Origin: Azoarcus_F sp036734105
GTDB lineage: Bacteria > Pseudomonadota > Gammaproteobacteria > Burkholderiales > Rhodocyclaceae
Reading direction: 5' to 3'
Assembly (NCBI GenBank): GCA_036734105.1
Contig: DAIMZH010000003.1
Span: forward strand, 1-64,000
DNA: 64,000 bases
How positions within the stretch are numbered: the first letter of the stretch is position 1; each line of letters opens with the position of its first letter. Of the stretch, positions 1 through 8,876 are shown one piece after another. The position numbers and the translations under genes are program-made. Under the pieces are notes generated by a model. The model saw nothing but the letters and a program-made list of their open reading frames with translations, was not told where the DNA came from and did not search any database.

Positions 1-2510
1 TAAAACGAAGCTGTCAGAGATGCATAGAAAGCCCGACCGGCTTCGTTATATGTGGCCGCACCTGCACCACTCTGGTTGTGCTCGCGGAACAAACGCTTAT
101 TCAACAAGTTGCTGACACCCACTCTGGCCTTGAGATGGGAATTGACCGTATAGCCAACGCTTAGCCCAATCAGGTGATAGGCATTACGTTCCTTGAGTTC
201 GTCACCCGTAGCCGCACTGCCATCGATCCTTCGCGTGCGAGGCTCCTGCTTGCCGTAGAACGTTCCAGTCAGCATCACCGACAATTTCTCGGTGGCACGC
301 CAGTCCAGTGTAGTGTTGAAGGTGTATTCCGGTACATTGGCCAGCGGTTGACGCGTCGTCTGGTTCCTGTTCTCAAGCATGTAAGTGAAGTTGTTCACCC
401 ACTTCAGGCGGTCACCATTGTGGCCGAGCAAAGGTATCGTGAAATGCCCCTCAAAGCCGCGCACGACGGCCTTGTCTGCATTTTCCCAGCGGAACAGATA
501 ACGGTTGTCGGGCAGCAGGACCGGAACCTGATCGGGCATGTCAGCGACTATCTTCTTGTCGTAGTTGTTGTGGAAATAGGTCAATCCAGCGGCCAACCCA
601 TTGGCGTCGTAGGCAATGCCAATCTCTTTGTTCACGCTGATTTCCGGCTCGAGATCGGGGTTGCCCAGAATGACGCAGCCTGAATTATTCGGCCTTGGCC
701 AATTGACCGGACAACCTCTGCCGTTGGTTTCCCACAGGTAGTTGGGATTCGACTGATACAAGTTTGGAGCCTTGAAGGCGCGGGCAATACCGGCCTTGAG
801 CGAAACCGCCGACGTCCATTGATAGGAAGCGTTAAGGCTCGGGCTCCAGTTGTTGCCAAACTGGCTGTGCTTGTCATAACGAAGTCCCGGCGTCACAAGG
901 AGCTCGTCCGTCACGACAATATTGCTTTCGACGTAAGCAGCCAGATTCCGCGCGGAGGCTTCGGAGGAACGTCCAAGCACGGCACCGGCCGCCGGATTGG
1001 CGTTACTCATTGAGTAAGGATCATCAAGACGCTCATGACGTGCATCAAACCCCACCGTCAACATCTGTTCGATGCCGCCAAGACGCAACGGGCTGTTGAA
1101 CTCCCCACCGAGCATCCAGTTACGCAACTCCGAAGTCGAAGTGACCGATGCCGACAACTGATTGTTGGTCGGGTCGCGCAGAAAAGCACCTTCAGAGCCA
1201 CCCGAAAGCCCTTCCCTCAAGCGCCGGTTATCGGTCTCTTCATAAGCCAGACTCAGCCGCGAAGTGCGCCCCGCGCCCCAGTCCCCGCGATGGACGAGAG
1301 ACCCGGTACGGCGATACTTCGTATTGGTTTCCGCACCCGCTGTCGCCAGCGAAGTCAAACCCTGATAGCTCGCATTCATGGCGCGATCACCAGCATAGAT
1401 GTTTCCCTGACGGCTGAAACCGGTGGATAACTCCACAACCTGACGATCGGTCATATCCCAGCGCAGCAAAAAGTTGGCATCGCGGTTACGCACCCCTTCC
1501 CGCCCCGCTGGCGGCGTGGCACCGGTAGCGAAACTCTCGTTCAGATCAACCTTGTCGGCATCGGTCTTGTTGGCATTGCCAAAAAAACGGAATGAAAACG
1601 CCTCACCGATCGGACCGGCCAGATTGAACCCGACCCGGTTGGTTACCTGCTCATTGTCGTCCTCAGGGCGATTGGTGTAATACGTCAGCGACCCGCTCAG
1701 TTTCTCTGTCGGGCGCCGGGTAATGATATTGACCACACCACCGGAAGCCCCTGAACCATATCTGGCGGCCGCCGGGCCGCGCAGAACCTCAATGCTATCG
1801 ACCGCCTCAGCCGGTACCCAGTTGCTGTCTCCCCGGGTATTCCTCTCTCCGCTTCGGCCCATTCGCGTGGAATTGCGCGAGGAAACGGGCACTCCGTCAA
1901 TGAGGATCAGCGTGTTCTCCGGCCCCATTCCGCGCAGGTCGATCTGCCGATTGTTGCCGTACTGCCCGGACGGTGAATTGCCCGTCAGGTTGACGCCTGG
2001 CATGGTCCGGACAAGTTCCGACAAGTCGTTGGCGGGTGGTCGCTTTTCGACATCTTCCCGGGAAATGATGGAGACACCAGGAGCCTGCTTCAATATCTGT
2101 TCAGCAGTAACCGTAACGGCGGGCAGGACAGGCACATTGCCCGGAGCCAACGTGACCTGTCTGATGAGCACAGAGGCACCATCAACTACTGCAACCAGTC
2201 CAGTCCCGGCGAGCAGCCGATCCAGCACCTGCCGCACTGTAAACTCCACGGAAACCGCCGACGCCTGCCTTCCCGCCACCAGCGCAGCGGGATAGGTCAT
2301 TTGCAGATTTGCCTGACGCGCCAGCTCGTTCAAGGCCTGACCCAGCGGCTGTGCAGGGACGCTGATAGCCATGGGACTTGACACCGCAACGACCGCAACG
2401 CCCTCGGCATGAGCCTGGGGTGAATGAACGTTTGCCATGACAAGTGCCATAGCAACCGACAGAGCCAGGGGTTTGGGGGAAATGCGCGGTTTTAGCAGTG
2501 TAAGTTGCAT
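1..2510 (-). CDS. FepA-like TonB-dependent siderophore receptor with STN signalling domain
   Basis: Outer-membrane receptor that imports a ferric siderophore using TonB energy. Translating from ATG 2510 gives 836 codons ending ...LTASF at base 3, followed by TA at the window edge, so only the last base of the stop codon is missing. A signal peptide (about residues 1-36, ending QAHA) is followed by an STN domain (from about residue 49, ISVPAQPLGQALNELARQ), a plug with DLRGMGPENTLILIDGVPV, and a long beta-barrel whose end (GAGAATYNEAGRAFY) resembles ferric enterobactin receptors of the FepA/PfeA type. The STN domain and the upstream fecI/fecR pair indicate cell-surface signalling. The siderophore itself cannot be read from the sequence. 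Classification as TonB receptor is firm; FepA-type is likely. Confidence 0.92.
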   Translation of the reverse strand, partial: MQLTLLKPRISPKPLALSVAMALVMANVHSPQAHAEGVAVVAVSSPMAISVPAQPLGQALNELARQANLQMTYPAALVAGRQASAVSVEFTVRQVLDRLLAGTGLVAVVDGASVLIRQVTLAPGNVPVLPAVTVTAEQILKQAPGVSIISREDVEKRPPANDLSELVRTMPGVNLTGNSPSGQYGNNRQIDLRGMGPENTLILIDGVPVSSRNSTRMGRSGERNTRGDSNWVPAEAVDSIEVLRGPAAARYGSGASGGVVNIITRRPTEKLSGSLTYYTNRPEDDNEQVTNRVGFNLAGPIGEAFSFRFFGNANKTDADKVDLNESFATGATPPAGREGVRNRDANFLLRWDMTDRQVVELSTGFSRQGNIYAGDRAMNASYQGLTSLATAGAETNTKYRRTGSLVHRGDWGAGRTSRLSLAYEETDNRRLREGLSGGSEGAFLRDPTNNQLSASVTSTSELRNWMLGGEFNSPLRLGGIEQMLTVGFDARHERLDDPYSMSNANPAAGAVLGRSSEASARNLAAYVESNIVVTDELLVTPGLRYDKHSQFGNNWSPSLNASYQWTSAVSLKAGIARAFKAPNLYQSNPNYLWETNGRGCPVNWPRPNNSGCVILGNPDLEPEISVNKEIGIAYDANGLAAGLTYFHNNYDKKIVADMPDQVPVLLPDNRYLFRWENADKAVVRGFEGHFTIPLLGHNGDRLKWVNNFTYMLENRNQTTRQPLANVPEYTFNTTLDWRATEKLSVMLTGTFYGKQEPRTRRIDGSAATGDELKERNAYHLIGLSVGYTVNSHLKARVGVSNLLNKRLFREHNQSGAGAATYNEAGRAFYASLTASF

Positions 2511-2609
2511 GTAACGAACTCCTTGGTCGATGGTTGATTGCCGGGCCAGCACCATGCGCCAGCCCCTCCAAGCTTTGAAGACGCAGCACCCCTGCACAAT
2601 CCTCACGTT

Positions 2610-2628
2610 GCGAATGAGAATTCTTCAA
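2610..2628. promoter_or_regulatory. Possible Fur box upstream of the siderophore receptor
   Basis: GCGAATGAGAATTCTTCAA matches the 19-bp Fur consensus at 11 of 19 positions, with the AATGA-AAT core kept. It lies 100 bases upstream of the receptor ATG, in a stretch otherwise free of genes. Iron repression of such receptors is usual; the site is only a sequence match. Confidence 0.45.
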
Positions 2629-2719
2629 AATCTTTTTTGCGACTGGGTTCGCATCACTGCGGAATCACTTCCGTAATTTCTCGCCCCAGCGCTTTGTGCC
2701 CACAAACCCACATTTGTGG

Positions 2720-2961
2720 CAGATTGAGGCCTTCGATCACCTCAAGCAGTTGCCTGACGACGACGTGGCGACGTTACGGTCCCCCTGCCTGACCGGGAAC
2801 GCGGCGAGGCACCGTTGCCCGGCCTGCGAGTGAAGCGAGTGAAGGCCGCCGGTAGCCACTTTGTGTTCTGCGTGCTTCGGCCCGGTAAGTCCACGTTGGA
2901 GTTGGCCATTTTGCATGAGCGCATGGATCTCATGGCGCGGCTCCAGCATCGGTTGGCGTGA
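2720..2961 (+). pseudogene. Debris: FecR N-terminal fragment joined to a RelE/ParE-type toxin tail
   Basis: The plus strand at about 2721-2820 closely copies the inner N-terminal part of the nearby fecR (around 3890-4010, opposite strand), including LPDDDVATLR, but has lost one base near 2781 and so changes frame. The new frame runs straight into codons from 2821 to a TGA at 2959-2961 reading SHFVFCVLRPGKSTLELAI and HERMDLMARLQHRLA. That is the usual C-terminus of a RelE/ParE-family toxin. No toxin N-terminus or antitoxin is visible. It appears to be recombination or deletion scar material lying between fecR and its receptor gene. The homology is seen directly; the history is inferred. Confidence 0.65.
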
Positions 2962-3012
2962 TCGTCGGCCGGCTTGCAACCCGGCGACCTGCACCGGGGC
3001 TCGACCGGATCT

Positions 3013-4224
3013 CTACCGTGCCACCACTTCCGTGACCTCACCCCGGCGCACCAGGCGCACCGGCAGCACCTGAGGCAAGGTGTTGGTGAAATGAGCGAAA
3101 TGCCGCACGCTATAGCTACCGCCGACAGGCAAAGCTGCCACTTCCGGGTCGCGCACGACCAGGCCGGTGCGACCGTAGCGTTCGAACTCGGCAATGACCT
3201 CGGCCAGAGGGGTTTGATCAAAGCTAAGGCGACCTTCGCGCCACTGCGCAAGCTCCCCGCTCGGCATGCTTGCGACAGTGCCGATCTGTCCGTCCAGGTC
3301 TGCCACTACCGTTTCCCCTGCGCCGAGCTCGACGACCAACCGGTTTGCCCCGACCCTGCCTGCCAAGGGTGTATCCGCGCCGCCCGTCTGCGCTGTCCCG
3401 ATCACCTGCACGCGCCCTTCTTCGACGCTGATGACCGTTTGGCCGGCGTGCATGCCGCTGTGAGTGTGGCGGATCGCAAAACGTGTGCCAACAACCATAA
3501 TGCTCAACCGACCAGCATGGACATGAAAGGGGCGCGAAGGGTCTGAATGGATGTCGAACACTGCCTGCCCCTCGTCAAGCCGAACCTCGCGGCGGTCGCG
3601 GTAAAGCGTTGCCTGGAGTCGGGTAGCGGTATCCAGGCGAATGACGCTGCCGGAACCGCCGCTGTGACCAGGTGCATCTGCCAGGTTGACGTTGAGTTGC
3701 TGACCGCGCTCCGTGGCATAGACCTGCTCGAAAACCGGCAACTGGTGCCAGTAAGACCAGCCGCCGCCGATGACGCCGACCACCAGGGTTGCAGCGACGG
3801 CCTGCGGAATCAGCGCGCGAAGACCAGCCAGCCACGGCCGACGAGCGTGGCTGGATGGCGTCTGAGGTAACAATGGTGGCGTGCGCATCGGCGCACAAGC
3901 GGGCAACCGTGCCTTGCTGCGTTCCCGGTCAGGCAGGCTGGACCTGAGCGTGGCCACGTCGTCGTCAGGCAAATGCTTGAGGTCCTCAAAGGTGCCTTCC
4001 ATGTCCTCCAAGGCTTCGGCGTGTCGCGGATCGGCTGCCAGCCAGGCCAGGAGTTCAGCTTCGCCTTGCGCGTCCAGTCCGCTACGCTTGCGCGAGGCCC
4101 AGGTGGCCGCCTCGATATCGAGTGGGTCCTGACCCTCGGCAAACGCCGCAAACTCCCGCTCGTCTACCTCCGTCGCGCTTGCGAAGTCGCAGTGGGCGTT
4201 TCGATCGAGGGGATAAAAGGACAT
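3013..4224 (-). CDS. fecR: FecR-type anti-sigma / sigma-regulator protein
   Basis: Inner-membrane protein that relays the receptor signal to the FecI sigma factor. The 403-aa product has a cytoplasmic DUF4880-type N-terminus (VDEREFAAFAEGQDPLDIEAA; LLAWLAADPRHAEALEDM), one membrane span near residues 120-140 (AVAATLVVGVIGGGW) and a periplasmic FecR domain (RLDTATRLQATLYRDRREV; LDEGQAVFDI; VVGTRFAIRH; VSVEEG-like VISVEEGRVQV), ending in a secretin/STN-like tail. ATG 4224 (MSFYPLDRN) was chosen because the frame stays open upstream into fecI, where the reading is clearly a shadow of fecI. It sits 55 bases downstream of fecI. Debris separates it from the receptor, which is normally next in such operons. 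Confidence 0.9.
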   Translation of the reverse strand: MSFYPLDRNAHCDFASATEVDEREFAAFAEGQDPLDIEAATWASRKRSGLDAQGEAELLAWLAADPRHAEALEDMEGTFEDLKHLPDDDVATLRSSLPDRERSKARLPACAPMRTPPLLPQTPSSHARRPWLAGLRALIPQAVAATLVVGVIGGGWSYWHQLPVFEQVYATERGQQLNVNLADAPGHSGGSGSVIRLDTATRLQATLYRDRREVRLDEGQAVFDIHSDPSRPFHVHAGRLSIMVVGTRFAIRHTHSGMHAGQTVISVEEGRVQVIGTAQTGGADTPLAGRVGANRLVVELGAGETVVADLDGQIGTVASMPSGELAQWREGRLSFDQTPLAEVIAEFERYGRTGLVVRDPEVAALPVGGSYSVRHFAHFTNTLPQVLPVRLVRRGEVTEVVAR

Positions 4225-4279
4225 GGGCGTTGGCAAGCAGGGAATCGTGTCAATGTAGACGCATGATACGAGGCAATCC

Positions 4280-4822
4280 TCACCACGGCCTGCGCAGGAG
4301 AGGGTCAGACCCCTTGCTGAATGCACCCCACTCACCCTTGAGCCGACGCTCGCACTGCTTGCACGCCACCATGCCACGCACGATGTGCTTTTCGACCATG
4401 CTGACCGAAATGCCCATGTGGCGGGCGATTTCGGCTTGCGGCTGCTCATCGAAGACGTACAGCACGAAAGCTTCGCGGCAGCGTTCGGGCAAAGCCTCGA
4501 TGGTAACGATATAGGCGCGTACGATTTGTTGCGAGGCCAGCGCCTCTTCGGGCTGAAGGTGAGTCGGCGCAGCCGGATGCAGGCCCTCGGGCAACTCTTC
4601 AAGGTCTTGGTGGCGACGCACCTGATCTCGACGGTGCTGATCCACCACCAGATTGCGCGCAGTGCGGTATAGCAACGCACGCGCATCCAGAACGCTCTGC
4701 CCCGATGCTGTTGCGCTGAGCACCCGGACAAAGCTCTCCTGCGTCAGGTCAGCCGCGGTGTCGCGGTCTTTGACTTTACGAGTCAGAAAGTTGAGCAGCT
4801 CTCGGTGATAGCGTTCCAGCAC
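4280..4822 (-). CDS. fecI: FecI-type ECF sigma factor
   Basis: Extracytoplasmic-function sigma factor of the iron-starvation group, expected to drive the receptor gene when released by FecR. Region 2 is seen in LTQESFVRVLSA and ALLYRTARNLVVDQHRR, and region 4 in LPERCREAFVLYVFDEQPQ and the helix-turn-helix QAEIARHMGISVSMVEKHI. No ATG is available; a GTG at 4822 gives 180 aa (M-L-E-R-Y-H-R-E-L), close to the family length. The open frame extends about 18 codons further upstream to a TGA, so a rarer start there remains possible. The C-terminus is slightly longer than in typical FecI. Confidence 0.9.
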   Translation of the reverse strand: MLERYHRELLNFLTRKVKDRDTAADLTQESFVRVLSATASGQSVLDARALLYRTARNLVVDQHRRDQVRRHQDLEELPEGLHPAAPTHLQPEEALASQQIVRAYIVTIEALPERCREAFVLYVFDEQPQAEIARHMGISVSMVEKHIVRGMVACKQCERRLKGEWGAFSKGSDPLLRRPW

Positions 4823-4954
4823 GACGTAGGCAAGGGTAGGATTGGCAGAGCGATCTTTTTCAGGCGGCCACAGTCACCAGCTTCAAACTCAGGCATGAGT
4901 CGGTTGCGCTGTAAAACATCGACCGATACATGCCTGATGACTACAGACGAAACC

Positions 4955-5329
4955 TTACTTGATGACCTCACGCGAGGTGGTGAGGTAGTTGCGCCCATGT
5001 TCGAGAACAGCCTCCCTGTCCATGCGCTCGGTTGCCAGATGCAACTCCTCAAGCACTTGCGCCAACTCAGCAAGCTCGTCGTTGATTTTTCCCAGTGCGT
5101 TTTCAAGTGTATAGGTCAGAATATGGATATCGTGCATGTCATTGTCGGTCACCGCGCCGCCGAGAATGGCTTCCAGCTTGGCGTTGTACTCCGAGAAATT
5201 GGCGACAGCCTCGGTCAGGGTATTGGCTGGCTTGCCTTCATGGTGCTTGACATCACCGGGTCCGGAGGCATTGACCACCGAAGCGAAACCCATGACAGAA
5301 ATGGCGGCGGCAACAAACAGATTTTTCAT
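4955..5329 (-). CDS. Small secreted protein, DUF6746-like, probably iron-regulated
   Basis: A 124-aa protein with a Sec signal peptide (KNLFVAAAISVMGFASVVNA) and a helical, acidic mature part (TLTEAVANFSEYNAKLEAIL; LTYTLENALGKINDELAEL; LEELHLATERMD). The pattern resembles the DUF6746 family of uncharacterised exported proteins. ATG 5329 is preferred over ATG 5341 because GGAAGAG lies just before it, whereas the upstream ATG has no ribosome site. It lies upstream of fecI in the same direction and immediately behind a strong Fur-like box, which suggests expression under iron limitation. The function is unknown; a periplasmic helical-bundle role is only inference. Confidence 0.75.
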   Translation of the reverse strand: MKNLFVAAAISVMGFASVVNASGPGDVKHHEGKPANTLTEAVANFSEYNAKLEAILGGAVTDNDMHDIHILTYTLENALGKINDELAELAQVLEELHLATERMDREAVLEHGRNYLTTSREVIK

Positions 5330-5346
5330 CACTCTTCCCATTTAAT

Positions 5347-5370
5347 AAATATACGAATCATTATCGTTAA
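5347..5370. promoter_or_regulatory. Fur-like box before the DUF6746/fecIR genes
   Basis: The minus strand reads GATAATGATTCGTATATTT, which matches the Fur consensus perfectly over its first nine bases (12 of 19 overall). The plus strand also shows a short inverted repeat ACGA-N7-TCGT (5353-5367). It sits 18 bases upstream of ATG 5329, where it could block RNA polymerase. This is the best Fur-like site seen in the window. Confidence 0.6.
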
Positions 5371-5554
5371 TATGCACTAAATGTCGTACCTGCGCAAGCG
5401 GCAACGCAAAAACAAACTGCGGCGCACCCCGTCATGGCCTCGCATGCAGTAAATGTATGCATCACCATCCCGGACAGTCCGTTAACAGGGCGACTTGAGC
5501 GGGCGAGCATGGTGCTAAACTCAACGAAAGTCATACTCTCTCCTGACCATCCTG

Positions 5555-7175
5555 ATGCGCGATCCGATGAGCACCTCCCAACTCGAAAGCCAGGCTGATG
5601 ACGAACTGCCGCCCCATGACAGCCAGTCGGCACGAGCGCATCCTGCGCCTGAAAAAGGCACGCTGGAGTTTCTGCTTCGACGGATGCGCCATCACAGCGA
5701 CTTTCCCGCACTGGCCGAATCGGTTGAGGCCATCAACCGGATAGCCTCCAGCGAGAAGGAAAACATCGACCGGCTGTCCACCTTGCTGCTGCGGGATTTT
5801 GCGCTGACCAACAAGTTGCTGCGGATCGTCAATTCTCCCTACTTTAGACGGGCGGGCGCCGGAAATATCAGCACCGTGTCGCGCGCGGTGTTGGTGATGG
5901 GCTTTGACGCGGTGCGCAATATCGCGCTCACCGTGGTGCTGTTCGATCATGTGCGTGACCGACCGGATGTGAACACATTGATGCAGACCTGCCTGCGGGC
6001 AAACCTTGCCGCTTCACTGGCCCGCGAGCTGGCTGGCACCAGCCGTGATCGCGAACAAGCCTATATTTGCGCGCTGTTCCATCAATTGGGGCGTCTGCTC
6101 ACACGATTCTACTTTCCGGAGGAGGCTGACGCCATTGCTGCTGAATGCAAGCAACTTGGCTGCTCTGAAGACACTGCGGCCACGCGCATACTCGGCCTGC
6201 CGTTACATGAACTCGGCATTGGCGTGGCGTAACTGGGGCTTTCCACAAGCCATCATTGACAGCATGCGCCCCTTACCGGAGTCTGTAGTGCGCAAACCCG
6301 GCACCGCGGCTGAACGCATGCGGGCAATGGCCTCGCTGGCCAGCGGTCTGGCAGACTGCATCGCCAACACCGCGGATGGCGACAGGGACAGGTCGATTGC
6401 CGACCTGCGCAGCCGCTACACTCGAATGTTCAACTTGTCTGCCGAAACTTTCGACGAGCACACCGGATCAGCCGTGGCAGAGACCATGGACTTTGCACGC
6501 ATAGTCGGACTCAAGCTGAGCCAAACCGAGCTGGGGGGCACGCTACAACGATTCGCCAAAGCTCGCAGCCAGACGACGCGGACGGTTGAGTCGGTTGTGG
6601 GCCAGGATACGCTTGACCATACCCAACTGCCCGACCCCGACGCGCCCACCAGCGCGCGCAGCGACGCGCAGGACATTCTTGCCGCAGGCATTCAGGACAT
6701 CAGCAACAGCATGGTCGAGGACTTCCGGCTCAACGATATTCTGCGCATGATTCTCGAAACCATATATCGTGCGATGGGCTTCGAGCGCGTCATATTCTGT
6801 CTTCGGAACCCACAACGACACACCATGCAGGGGCGCTTCGGCTACGGCCCGGACGCGGGCGAGCTTGCTCAGTCGTTCAACATCGGACTCGACTTTACGC
6901 CGGACATATTTCACGCCTCGCTGAACAAGGGGGCCGACATCCTGATCAGCAACGTCGCCGATCCGGCTATCCAGAGCCGCATACCCGCATGGTTTCGCAG
7001 CGCAACTCGCGCTCAGACCTTCGTGCTGCTACCACTTGTCATTCGACAGGCTCCGGTGGCGCTGATCTATGCCGAAAAATCCGCAGCCGACAGCATACAC
7101 ATGGGCGAACGCGAACTTGCGCTGCTGCGCACCTTGCGCAATCAGGCTGTGCTGGCCATCAGAAGCTCGGGCTGA
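5555..7175 (+). pseudogene. HDOD-GAF signalling protein, frame-broken
   Basis: Two overlapping frames together make one about 540-aa protein. The first (5555-6232) has an HDOD domain (FPALAESVEAINRIA; LRDFALTNKLLRIVNSPYF; ALFHQLGRLLTRFYFPEEA). It stops at TAA 6230-6232 within the family motif LPLHELGIGVA. The other frame resumes at once with WRNWGFPQAIIDSM and continues through a linker to a C-terminal GAF domain (about 6700-7170; ILRMILETIYRAMGFERVIF; FVLLPLVIRQAPVALIYAEK). One extra base or two missing bases near 6225 explain it. There is no slippery heptamer, so it is either a real mutation or an assembly error. HDOD proteins act in signalling without HD hydrolase activity. The start could also be ATG 5567. 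Confidence 0.8.
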
Positions 7176-7179
7176 GCAC

Positions 7180-7506
7180 TCACCAACCAAACCCCTTGCG
7201 CAACAGCAGCAACAAACCCATGCCTAGAATGAAGGGCAGCCATGGGTTGCGGGCCCTCAGCGTGATCAGGATCACCAGCAACCCGGCCAGCATCTTGGGG
7301 TTGAGAGGGTCAAGTTGACCGTCATCCACCAGCATGTCCGGAACAATCAGCGCGGCCAGCGCCGCCGCAGGAGCATAGCGGAGCAGACGTTGCGCCACAG
7401 ACGGCAAGCGCACCCGCTCCCCAGGAATGATGAAGCTGCCGCGCGTGAGGATGGTCGTGCTGCCGATTGCCAGCAGGGTGAGCCAAAGCCAGACTCCCTC
7501 GCTCAT
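7180..7506 (-). CDS. azlD: AzlD-type branched-chain amino acid exporter small subunit
   Basis: A 108-aa, very hydrophobic protein with about four membrane spans (LWLTLLAIGSTTILTRGSF; RYAPAAALAALIVPDML; MLAGLLVILITLRARN; FILGMGLLLLL). Size, topology and the RGSF...PAAAL pattern are those of AzlD, the small partner of AzlC in export of branched-chain amino acids and analogues. Its ATG overlaps the azlC stop codon by four bases (ATGA), so the two are translationally coupled. No regulator of the Lrp type is adjacent, so the natural substrate is not evident. Confidence 0.87.
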   Translation of the reverse strand: MSEGVWLWLTLLAIGSTTILTRGSFIIPGERVRLPSVAQRLLRYAPAAALAALIVPDMLVDDGQLDPLNPKMLAGLLVILITLRARNPWLPFILGMGLLLLLRKGFGW

Positions 7507-8207
7507 TGCGCCCCCCTCCGGATGGTCCAGCTTTCAGCCGCAAAACCGGCGGCAATGCCCGCTGCGATGCCGGCCACCAGACCAAGCTTGAGTGGAAGTC
7601 CGCGCAACAACACTGCCCCTAGGCCACCCACCACAGCAGCCACCAGCATCGGCCGGGTGGCGCACATTGGCACCAGCATCACCAACAAGGCAATGGTGGC
7701 CATGAACTCCAGAGACCAGTCCTGCGGCAGCACGCCTGCGCCCAGTACGCCGACCAAGGCAAAAAGCTGCCACAGTACCCAGCACCACAGCGAAGGGGCG
7801 AGAAAACAGCCCATGCGCCAATGCGCATCGGTGCTTTTTAAAAGGCGCTCGGACAACAGGGCAAAAACACCGTCAACCAGCAAATAACTGGACATCACCC
7901 TTTTCGGCCAGCGCTCTTGCGAAAACACTGGCGCAAGCGCCGCACTGAAAATGACAAAGCGCAGATTGAGCACCAGGGCAGTCAACACAATCAGCCAGAT
8001 CGGTGCCCCAATCGCAATCAGCGGCAAGGTGCCAAGCTGAGCCGTGCCGGCAAACACGATGACGTTCATGCCCATCGCCTCAAGTGGTGACAGGCCGATT
8101 GAGCGCATGGCCACGCCAGTGACGATGGCCCACGGGATCAGGCCCACCGACATGGGAAGGAACACACGAAAACCCTCACGGGCACCAGCAACAAACGAGG
8201 GGTGCAT
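7503..8207 (-). CDS. azlC: AzlC-type branched-chain amino acid exporter large subunit
   Basis: Inner-membrane permease of 234 aa with seven or so spans. It opens with the family signature FVAGAREGFRVFLPMSVGLIP, followed by GMNVIVFAGTAQL and LRFVIFSAALAPVF. ATG 8207 (MHPSFVAG) matches the family N-terminus; an in-frame ATG at 8270 adds 21 residues without a recognisable role. It works with AzlD, with which it overlaps by four bases. It is divergent from the arsenic genes, leaving about 170 bases for both promoters. Confidence 0.9.
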   Translation of the reverse strand: MHPSFVAGAREGFRVFLPMSVGLIPWAIVTGVAMRSIGLSPLEAMGMNVIVFAGTAQLGTLPLIAIGAPIWLIVLTALVLNLRFVIFSAALAPVFSQERWPKRVMSSYLLVDGVFALLSERLLKSTDAHWRMGCFLAPSLWCWVLWQLFALVGVLGAGVLPQDWSLEFMATIALLVMLVPMCATRPMLVAAVVGGLGAVLLRGLPLKLGLVAGIAAGIAAGFAAESWTIRRGAQ

Positions 8208-8378
8208 GGTCAGCAAACCGTCGAAGAATGGACAGCAGAGGATACCAGCCCGGATGAAGGCATGCAGCACCAGCGACCTGCTTGTGTGTCGGATGACTCT
8301 GGCAGTGGCATCATTTCAATTTTAGTTGTACTATTGAAGCAACTGAAAGATTCGCTATCCGCAGGAGACAACTCAGAC

Positions 8379-8858
8379 ATGAACATCCTGTTCTTGTGCA
8401 CTGGCAACTCGTGCCGCTCCATTCTTGGTGAGGCCACCTTCAATCATCTGGCCCCTGAGGGTTGGCATGCCATGAGCGCAGGCAGTCAACCAACGGGTCA
8501 GGTTCATCCCCGCTCGCTCGCACTGCTGCAGCGCGAAGGAATCACCGCCGAGGGTTTTTTCAGCAAATCGTGGGACGCGCTGCCGGTTACGCCAGACATC
8601 GTCATCACGGTGTGTGGCAGTGCCGCCGGTGAGACCTGCCCGGCCTACCTGGGCCCGGTGCTGCGCACCCACTGGGGCGTCGAAGACCCTGCCCACGCAA
8701 GCGGCAGTGACGCCGAGATCGATGCAGCCTTCTTCACTGCCTATCGCATTCTGCGCGCCCGTATCGAGGCATTTCTGGCGCTTCCACTGAAAGAACTCAG
8801 CCAAAATCGCGCGCAATTCAAGACCGAGCTTGACCGCATCGGCACTCTTACCAACTGA
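8379..8858 (+). CDS. arsC: Arsenate reductase, thioredoxin-linked LMW-phosphatase type
   Basis: Reduces arsenate to arsenite in the cytoplasm. The 159-aa protein has the phosphatase loop C7-TGNSC-R13 and two further redox cysteines, C79 and C87 (VCGSAAGETC), forming the cysteine relay of the ArsC family related to low-molecular-weight tyrosine phosphatases. The frame is open upstream, but ATG 8379 begins exactly where the fold begins (MNILFLCTGNSCRS) and has GGAG 12 bases before it. arsD follows after 18 bases and arsA after that, so the three are one operon. trxB about 5 kb away could supply the thioredoxin path, though it is not linked. Confidence 0.94.
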   Translation: MNILFLCTGNSCRSILGEATFNHLAPEGWHAMSAGSQPTGQVHPRSLALLQREGITAEGFFSKSWDALPVTPDIVITVCGSAAGETCPAYLGPVLRTHWGVEDPAHASGSDAEIDAAFFTAYRILRARIEAFLALPLKELSQNRAQFKTELDRIGTLTN

Positions 8859-8876
8859 TTCACAAAGGACTTCATC

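Noticed and set aside
3013..4731. A 572-codon open frame that would make FecR much longer
   Set aside because: Its first 169 codons mirror fecI on the same strand in another frame and have no FecR-like sequence.
8300..8378. ArsR operator before arsC (TTGTACTATTGAAGCAA region)
   Set aside because: The dyad symmetry is weak and no arsR gene is in the window, so no site was called.
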